From Oryza sativa Japonica Group (Eukaryota > Streptophyta > Magnoliopsida > Poales > Poaceae), in the NCBI RefSeq assembly GCF_034140825.1, contig NC_089043.1:18670001-18734000 (forward strand): a stretch of 64,000 nt of DNA, in the 5' to 3' direction. Made by a program: the position numbers and the translations under genes. This document shows positions 58,083 through 64,000 of the stretch, in pieces. How positions within the stretch are numbered: position 1 is the first letter of the stretch; the number at the start of each line of letters is the position of its first letter. Under the pieces are notes generated by a model that ran no database searches, had not been told where the DNA came from, and was given only the letters and a program-made list of their open reading frames with translations.

Positions 58083-58616
58083 ACAAGTTGATGCCATGTC
58101 TTTGTTTACACTTCTTCATTCTCTTCTCATGCTGTAATTTGAGACTTCACATTCAATGGCAGTATTTGCTCCTCGATTATGAGTGTCCCGCGCCGATTCA
58201 CTGACACCAATGACAACTACAACGCCGCCGCCAATTACACAGTGCTGACAAAGTGACAATTGTTTACCACGTCCGACCCACCAATATCTTTCGATGATAT
58301 GAAATATGGAAACCAAAAGCCTGTTGATCCTACCACATAGAATCTCATATCATAAATTACAGGTTGTATAGAGAGGCTTTTATATAGGAATACAGAGTCG
58401 CGCAACGCGCGACAAAGGTGGCTAGTTTTAAAGAGATAAAGGAAGAGAGAGAGAGGAGCAGCGGGCTACAGATCTGTAACCAACTGCAGCACGGACTCCA
58501 AGACGTAGTGTGTGTATGACAGGTGGGACCAAGTATTATTAGTATAGCAAGCAATTATTGTATAAATTGGCTATTACATTGGTTATAGATGATTTGGAGC
58601 TAGTAGTGGGCTTTAC

Positions 58617-59003
58617 TATTAAACTTCTTAAGGAGAGACAGCGTGCGAAATCTTAAAGAGAGACAACAGCGTGTGAAAGGGAGTGATTAGGGTTGGGAAG
58701 GGGCGCGCAGTTGGGGAGGGGCGGCGGCGCGTGAGAGCGAGAGAAAGGGGGCGGAGAGGAGGGCGCGGTTGAGAGGGACGATCCTGAGCGTTGGATTTAC
58801 ACAGAGATGATCTATACCGTTCCACGAGGAATGAAAGAATGAGTGAAACAACTTATTTAAGTATAGGGTAGGTAGATAGAAGATAGATGGAGAGGCAGCG
58901 TGCGAAATCTTACCTCCATTAATCTTCTTGTTAGTGGAGTGGGCGCACGTGCTGGCTGAGCAGGGCCCAGGTGGCTTCCGCGGCCCAGAAGCCGCGTGGC
59001 CCG
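58617..59003. repeat. Intergenic stretch with a direct repeat
   Basis: CAGCGTGCGAAATCTTA occurs at about 58639-58655 and 58896-58912. Between them is purine-rich GC sequence. No gene recognised. Confidence 0.5.
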
Positions 59004-59522
59004 TCAGTGGAGCCGGCCCGATGCGGAGAGAATCCGAGTCGTCCGAATGATGGACGGCTCAGATTGTTCCTGTTCTGGTAAAAGTCGCCGACGGGGAAGG
59101 GGTAAACCTAATCCTCCTCTTCTCCGGCGAGCCAGAGGGGCGAGAGCGGCGGCGGGGTCGTAGGCGGCGGTGTGTGGCGATCCGGCGAAGGGAATCTCGC
59201 ACGGCGGCGCGGCTGCTGAGGGGGAACACCCTAATCCCCTTCTCTCCCCGACCCCTCTCCCGGCGACGCGAGTGAGTGGCTGGCGGCAAGCGCCGAGCGG
59301 CTCCAGCTTCACTGGCTGGGGGGCGCACCCGAAGACGGCGCCAAGCCATCGGCGGTCCGGCAAAGCACCGAGCCGACGGGGGAGGGGGGGAGGTGCCAAA
59401 AGTGGCAGCCCAAGCCGATGCTTCCCGTCTCCGGTGAGGCGGCGACGGTGGGGAAGCTCCAAGACGGCGCGAGCGGTGGTGAACCGGCGCGACCCCGAGG
59501 ACGCCGGAGAGCTTCAAGTCTG
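59004..59522 (+). other. GC-rich possible first exon
   Basis: CpG-rich 520 bp ending at a good splice donor (CTG/GTAAGTTT, GT at 59523-59524), followed by AT-rich sequence with AGGGTT motifs typical of a plant first intron. A 118-codon frame (59170-59526) and minus-strand frames exist but are low-complexity. No downstream exons recognised, so it may be a relic or non-coding transcript start. Confidence 0.3.
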
Positions 59523-59524
59523 GT

Positions 59525-60751
59525 AAGTTTCAGAAACCCGAAGCTCAAATTTCTTGATTCGGGTTTTGGGGCTTATTAGGGTTCTCCAGCCGAATTAGGG
59601 TTCTTCAATTTGGGAATTTATTCGAATTAGGGTTTCTGAGGTGTGGATTTTTGGAATTTCAATCTTGTTTATCCCAATCTCCTTTTTTCTGAGTTGAACA
59701 GATTGGGGAAAATTTTGGAAAGTTCAATCTAGTATTTTGTTGGGGGGTGGGGGGTTGGGGCATACCACCTAGTACTAGGTAGGAACTGTAACATATGTTT
59801 CAGCCTGGTTTGCCAGACAGAACAACAAAAACTTATATTAGGAAATCAATAGTTGTAGTGTACAAAAAAAAAGTTATAACTCAAGTTGCATTGCACAAAT
59901 TTATAATTGAAGTTGCACATGATTTTAAAATGGCAACTACAACAATTAGGGAATGCAACTTTGCTATATATGAGGCAACTATTAGTCCCATACTTTAAAA
60001 ATCACAAAATAATAAGGATTGCTTTTGGGCTGCAGGGTGCAAATAGCTGAAACGCACAAGAAAGAATCCCATTTGTTGGAATGGATTAGGTAATGTGAAA
60101 AACTAAGAAAAACCCGATCACCGCTACACAAATAGAAAAACAAAGATGTGTGTTTTTATTATGCTAGCTCTAGATTTTCAATGTTTACATCACAAGCAAT
60201 CCCGTACTGAGCCAATACTGCAACTAACATATAAATGCACTTAATCGAAAAGAAAAACATGTTCTCTGAACCGCACAGAATTCAACGCATACTGAGGGTT
60301 AGATCGCATACACAGAATCACAGATACACATGGACTTTCCTTATCAATTTGTCTAGTCCTAGCATTTTTTTCAGGCACACGGCCTAGTAACACTTGCTAC
60401 ATACTCACGTATCATAATTTTCCAGTACAAGCCATTTCATGCCATTGCAAATCGGATGGAAGCAACAGCAAGAGAGGCAAAGTGATAAAAAAAATAATAG
60501 TGTCCTACTCTTCCAAATTCATAAAAGCATGGTCTATATAAGCATATAAATACATCTAGATTGATTGAGTTAAATAAAAAACAAAGTAACAATAAGTTGC
60601 ACTTTCCATATGATGCAAGTATAGGTGGCTAACAGTAAAAAAAAAAAGGATACATTCAACAAAACCTTTATTATCTTTTTGTACACATGTTTGTTGTCCC
60701 TTCTTCCTTTTTATGGACTTCCTGATATGAAGAATTGGAAAGGAAAATTAC
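59525..60751. other. AT-rich stretch, no gene seen
   Basis: Intron-like or intergenic sequence. It contains one arm (about 60362-60535) of a diverged direct repeat whose other arm is about 61025-61195 (shared TTCATGCCATTGCA and TCTTCCA blocks). Confidence 0.4.
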
Positions 60752-60801
60752 CATTGTTCTGAATCCGCAAAGAGAAGTTCAGAACCAACAGATCCATCAT
60801 C
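60752..60801 (-). other. Possible 50-nt internal exon, minus strand
   Basis: On the minus strand an acceptor (TTTGTAG) precedes GGATGATGGATCTGTTGG, and a donor (ATG/GTAATT) follows. The open frame reads DDGSVGSELLFADSEQ. It could belong with the possible exon at 61844-61995. No family recognised. Confidence 0.3.
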
Positions 60802-61843
60802 CTACAAATGCAAATTCAAATACAAATGCTGTATTAGCTTAGATGGGTGAGATCACATACTTATCATAGTAAACCTATTCTTTCTCCTGTCAAGACGTGG
60901 CTTCTTCCTTGCTGCTACAGGGCAACAGCAAATCATTACGTTCGTTCCCATCCATCTGCTGAGTGGCGTCTCCTCATATATCCGGGCCATCCGTTTGTTT
61001 ATTAATATGTCCAGTACTAACTTCTTTTAGGCAAGCATAATAAAACCTACTAGCACTTGCAATATATCACCAGCTTGATTCCCAGTATTAGTTGGTTCAT
61101 GCCATTGCATATTGGATAAAAGCTGCATATACAGAAGAAAATCGAGATAAATAGTGTTCAACTCTTCCAGAATCACAAAAATAGTCTCCAACTTTTATGT
61201 ACAAAAAGGTGTTCATTCCCAGTAAAAATTGCTAGTATATGTACAGTCTACCAAACACAACTTTATCCCCGTCAAAACAACTTTGTATTCATCTCATAGC
61301 ATAACAAAAAAAGTGCACGCACACAGAGATTTCAAAAGCACTGGACTGTGTTAGAGATACAGAGCGCTTAAAGTTCAGACTGATAGGTTTCAAAACCGTG
61401 CACAACTTCACAGAGTACAGACTAATTCACACAGACTTAAAAGTCCAAAAAAAAAAAGGAAGAAAAGGCATGTTCCCATGGTTTCAATTAGCCCACACTC
61501 CCCACAAGACATGGATTGGAGTTTTTACATAAAACATTAATCAACAGCGAAAATGCAAAGATAAGATCAAAACCTTAAATCTAAGTTGGCCGGGCTACCG
61601 CCTTTCATGCTGATAGCGTGACAAAGAACATCAAATTTTTAGTCCCAAAAAACTTACAACTAAATAAGTGAAGTTGCACGAGATATTGCTTAAACTTGCA
61701 CAATCTAGAAATTAGAATATTTTTTCTTTTGTACATCTAAGACTAATTGAGGACATACAACTACCACAAACTCTCCACAAACTGAAACATTTCAATTATC
61801 TCATCATACCAGCAAGGGATCCAATCCCACAAACGACCCATAC
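60802..61843. other. AT-rich stretch, possible intron
   Basis: No open frame of note. It holds the second arm of the diverged direct repeat (about 61025-61195). Confidence 0.35.
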
Positions 61844-61995
61844 CTGAGAATCGGTGAAGAAACAAGCAACCTGAGAATCACTCCCTCATCCCTTCCTCCT
61901 TCCTCCTCATCCCTATCGCCCAACTTGCCCCAAACCCTAGCGGCGAGCGGTCGCGCACCCTCCGCCTCGCCGTGCCTCCGGCAGTCCGGCCACAC
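61844..61995 (-). other. Possible first exon, minus strand
   Basis: GC-richer segment with a 63-codon frame starting at 61995 and a splice donor (CTCAG/GTATGG) at 61843. A second copy of CTCAGGT lies 26 bp upstream in the same exon and could act as an alternative donor. Acidic and Gly-rich peptide (DRDEEEGGRDEG), not recognised. Confidence 0.3.
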
Positions 61996-62239
61996 ATAGA
62001 GAAAAAGAGAGAAGTGAGAGGGAATAAGTTCATCTTAGGTCTCTCAATTTGTCGCCGAGTCCGAAATTTGTCGCTGAGTACAAAACCGAGTACAACACAT
62101 CCTTCAACTTATAAAACCGTGCAAACGAGATCCCTCGGCAGTATTGTGCCTGGTTTTGGCTGACGTGGCGCGCTCCTTTGACTAGGTCTTTGTCCCACGG
62201 GGCATGGACGTGGAAATTTGATTAAAAAAATAAAACCCG

Positions 62240-63186
62240 TGGAACCCAGATGTCAGTTTCACACACAAAATAATAAAAAAAAATGGTCAGACCCATGTGG
62301 GCTCCACATGTCATCCTTACTCCTCTCTCTTCTCTCTATCTCATTTCTCTCCCCCCTGCACTGTAGTCTGCAAGGAGAAGGCCGGAGCGATGGCGCGCAA
62401 AGCTGGCGGGGCGGTGGCGCAGAGGTCGCGCTCGGCCGTTGCCCAGCTCTTCCTCAGTCTCCAAAGCCTTGCGAGCCACCTTAGGATAGTAGTACTACGT
62501 TTTCCGCTTGCCCTGTGTTACTGCTAAGCAACGCACAAGGAGCAAAGCAAAGGATGGATCAATGGCCTCGTGCGAATCTGATCTAACGGACTCTGACGCG
62601 CGTCGTCGATCTCCTTGTCCTTGCCGTGTACCGCATCTGCGAGAGGAACTCGTGCAACGAGCGAGGGCTATGGGACAAGCGTGGGATAAGCGCCACCACA
62701 ATCGCCTGTTGCTCTCCGGCTTGCCGCCGCTCGCGTGTCCTTTCCGCCCGGCTCCCTTTGCTTCCTCTCCCGCCGTCGTCTCCGTCATCGAAGACGACGG
62801 CGACGGCGACGGGTTCGAGGAGGAGGGCGCGCACCTCACCACCGCGGCCCCCGCCCCCGGTTCCACCGTCCTCTGCGCCACCCTCCGACCTCGACGGCGA
62901 CCTCGCCATGGGTGGCGGAGGGCGAGCTCCTGGTTCCCCACTTGCTCCCCCCCCCCCCCTTCCCCACCACCGCTGATGGTGACGGGTTTGAGGAGGATGC
63001 ACACCTCCGCTGTGGAGATCGGTGTCGGCGGCAGATTTCTGCCGCTTCGGCGTTGGTTTCGCGCACCGCCACTCCCGCCTTCTCCTTGCAGACTGCAGTG
63101 CAGTGGGGAGATAGAGAGAAGAGACATGTAAGGATGACATGTGGGTCCCACGTGGGTCCCACTATTTTTTGTTATTTTGTGTGAAA
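62240..63186. mobile_element. Inverted-repeat element, Pack-MULE-like or foldback
   Basis: The left arm (about 62240-62390) and right arm (about 63040-63186) are reverse complements with about 80% identity, sharing CAGTTTCACACA, CCACATGTCATCCTTAC and AGTCTGCAAGGAGAAGG. The GC-rich 650 bp between them have exon-like composition and an internal duplication (TTCGAGGAGGAGG near 62813, TTTGAGGAGGATG near 62987). Target duplications were not identified, so the class is uncertain. Confidence 0.55.
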
Positions 63187-63456
63187 CTGGCATATGGGTC
63201 CCACGTGCAAACTCTCAAATATTTGTGACACATAACAGACATAATATGTCATGCGACCCATGTACAAACTCAAATATTTGTGTTCCAATGTTATTATATT
63301 CCAAACAGGATACTAAGTTTGTTATATGATAAATTGTTCAAATATGTTCAGTTTTAGACTCGTTTGTTCCTCTAACAGTTGAAAACATAATAGAATACAC
63401 AGATTACAAGCTCTACACGTTATACGCGTGAGATGCAATCGTTTCAAATCTCAATG
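63187..63456. other. AT-rich stretch, no gene seen
   Basis: It has two AACTC(T)CAAATATTTGTG blocks (near 63210 and 63267) and nothing else recognisable. Confidence 0.4.
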
Positions 63457-64000
63457 TTTTTTTTTTTTTGAGCAAAGGGCAGAACCCTCCAATTTTCATT
63501 AAAGAAACGCAGAAGTTCTTACAAAAACAGAGTCTTAGAACCAGAAGGATAGAACCCCTAGGTGCTCACAAAAGAAACAAAGACAAACGAAAGCCAGCTA
63601 GACCTCAGTGCACAGGCCTTTGATCAAAACAAGCCATTTCTTGCTTTCCAAGTGGCCCAAAGTACAGCTGCCACACCAACTAGCATTAGTTGTTTTGTAA
63701 TTTGTCACAAGGTTGAATCCAGGAACTTAACATATGTCTCATGTCTTTAATCTGGTTCATACCAAAAGCACAAATCACAACAGTCCAGGTGAATCTCACC
63801 AGAGGACAGTCAAAAAATAAATGTTGAATTGTTTCTTTCTGTTCACAAAACTGACACAGATCATTACCCTTCCTCCAACCCCTTTTTATCAAATTATCTT
63901 TTGTTAAAACATTCTCTTTAAGCAGCAACCACAGAAAAATCCTCACTTCAAGGGGACTTTAATTTTCCAAAAAAAAAATTTGTGTGAACTCCCAATCATG
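63457..64000 (-). mobile_element. LINE 3' end (L1-type), running off the window
   Basis: A poly-A tail, seen as T13 at 63457-63469 on the plus strand, ends a minus-strand element. The frame 63686-63946 encodes the C-terminal zinc-binding domain of plant non-LTR reverse transcriptases (zf-RVT type): FLWLLLKENVLTKDNLIKRG, then CQFCEQKETIQHLFFDCP and a Trp. The upstream RT and endonuclease would lie beyond 64000. The 3' UTR is about 215 bp. Confidence 0.85.

Larger units (their letters stand above)
56283..58425 (+). mobile_element. Non-autonomous Helitron, 2143 bp
   Basis: 5' end TCTAAAGTATTG directly after A. 3' end CTAG (58422-58425) directly before T, the A/T target expected of Helitrons, with no target duplication. 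Eight nucleotides before CTAG is a perfect 7-bp hairpin (GTCGCGC-AAC-GCGCGAC, 58397-58413). No Rep/helicase is encoded, so it depends on another element. It carries GC-rich exon-like sequence (56464-57043) followed by AT-rich intron-like sequence, typical of gene capture. It sits inside a MITE. Confidence 0.78.
56239..58616. mobile_element. MITE split by a Helitron
   Basis: Left part 56239-56282 (AGAGCAGGTACAATAGCAGG...ATAAACATA). Right part 58426-58616, starting TTTTAAAGAGATAAAGG and ending near GGGCTTTACTATTAAAC. The right end, inverted, is about two-thirds similar to the left end. The partial copy at 56151-56220 shows the uninterrupted join (ATAAACATATTTAAAAGAG), which confirms the insertion point. 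Confidence 0.6.

Noticed and set aside
58116-58316. Minus-strand 66-aa frame inside the Helitron
   Set aside because: No domain, no splice context, and composition like the surrounding non-coding DNA.

Overview
The window looks like nuclear DNA of a grass, most likely rice (Oryza). The evidence is one dominant tandem gene array of a grass-type secreted protein, Tekay/Del-like chromovirus Gypsy elements with LTRs of about 3 kb, MITEs, a tRNA-derived SINE, a Helitron and an L1-type LINE end. There is no prokaryotic gene organisation, and most reading frames are shadows of repeats.

Positions 1-54112 hold a head-to-tail array of thirteen units of 2004-2016 bp. Each unit has one intronless minus-strand gene of 134 codons. 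It encodes a small secreted, Ala/Lys-rich helical protein that I read as related to group 5/6 grass pollen allergens (Phl p 5/6, Lol p 5 type). Each gene has a TATA box 92-99 bp upstream of its ATG, CCAAT and RY (CATGCATG) motifs further up, and AATAAA just past the stop. The spacers carry a putative 225-bp MITE and an unexplained opposite-strand open frame of 83 codons. The array is cut by three LTR insertions, each with a clean 5-bp target duplication. These are a full-length nested element (8986-30753), a solo LTR (40243-43255) and a solo LTR (46032-49243).

The full-length element lies on the minus strand: 3' LTR at 8986-12134, 5' LTR at 27604-30753, primer-binding site at 27588-27600 and polypurine tract near 12135-12148. 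Its interior carries an extra leader ORF, gag, zinc knuckle, protease, RT, RNase H, integrase and chromodomain, and is split by three later solo LTRs (13944-17046, 17564-20966, about 22201-25336). It is a fossil. Its two LTRs differ at only about twenty sites by eye, so the outer insertion looks young.

Positions 54113-64000 are the array flank. I see no convincing intact host gene there. It contains a SINE, a 192-bp tandem duplication, a MITE split by a 2.14-kb non-autonomous Helitron (56283-58425) with what look like captured gene pieces, a GC-rich possible first exon, possible minus-strand exons, an inverted-repeat (Pack-MULE-like) structure at 62240-63186, and the 3' end of a LINE running off the window.

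The main biological unit is the gene array. Its copies appear to be homogenised separately on the two sides of the large retroelement. One copy (39831-40235) has had its native promoter moved 3 kb away by an LTR that lands 7 bp upstream of its ATG.
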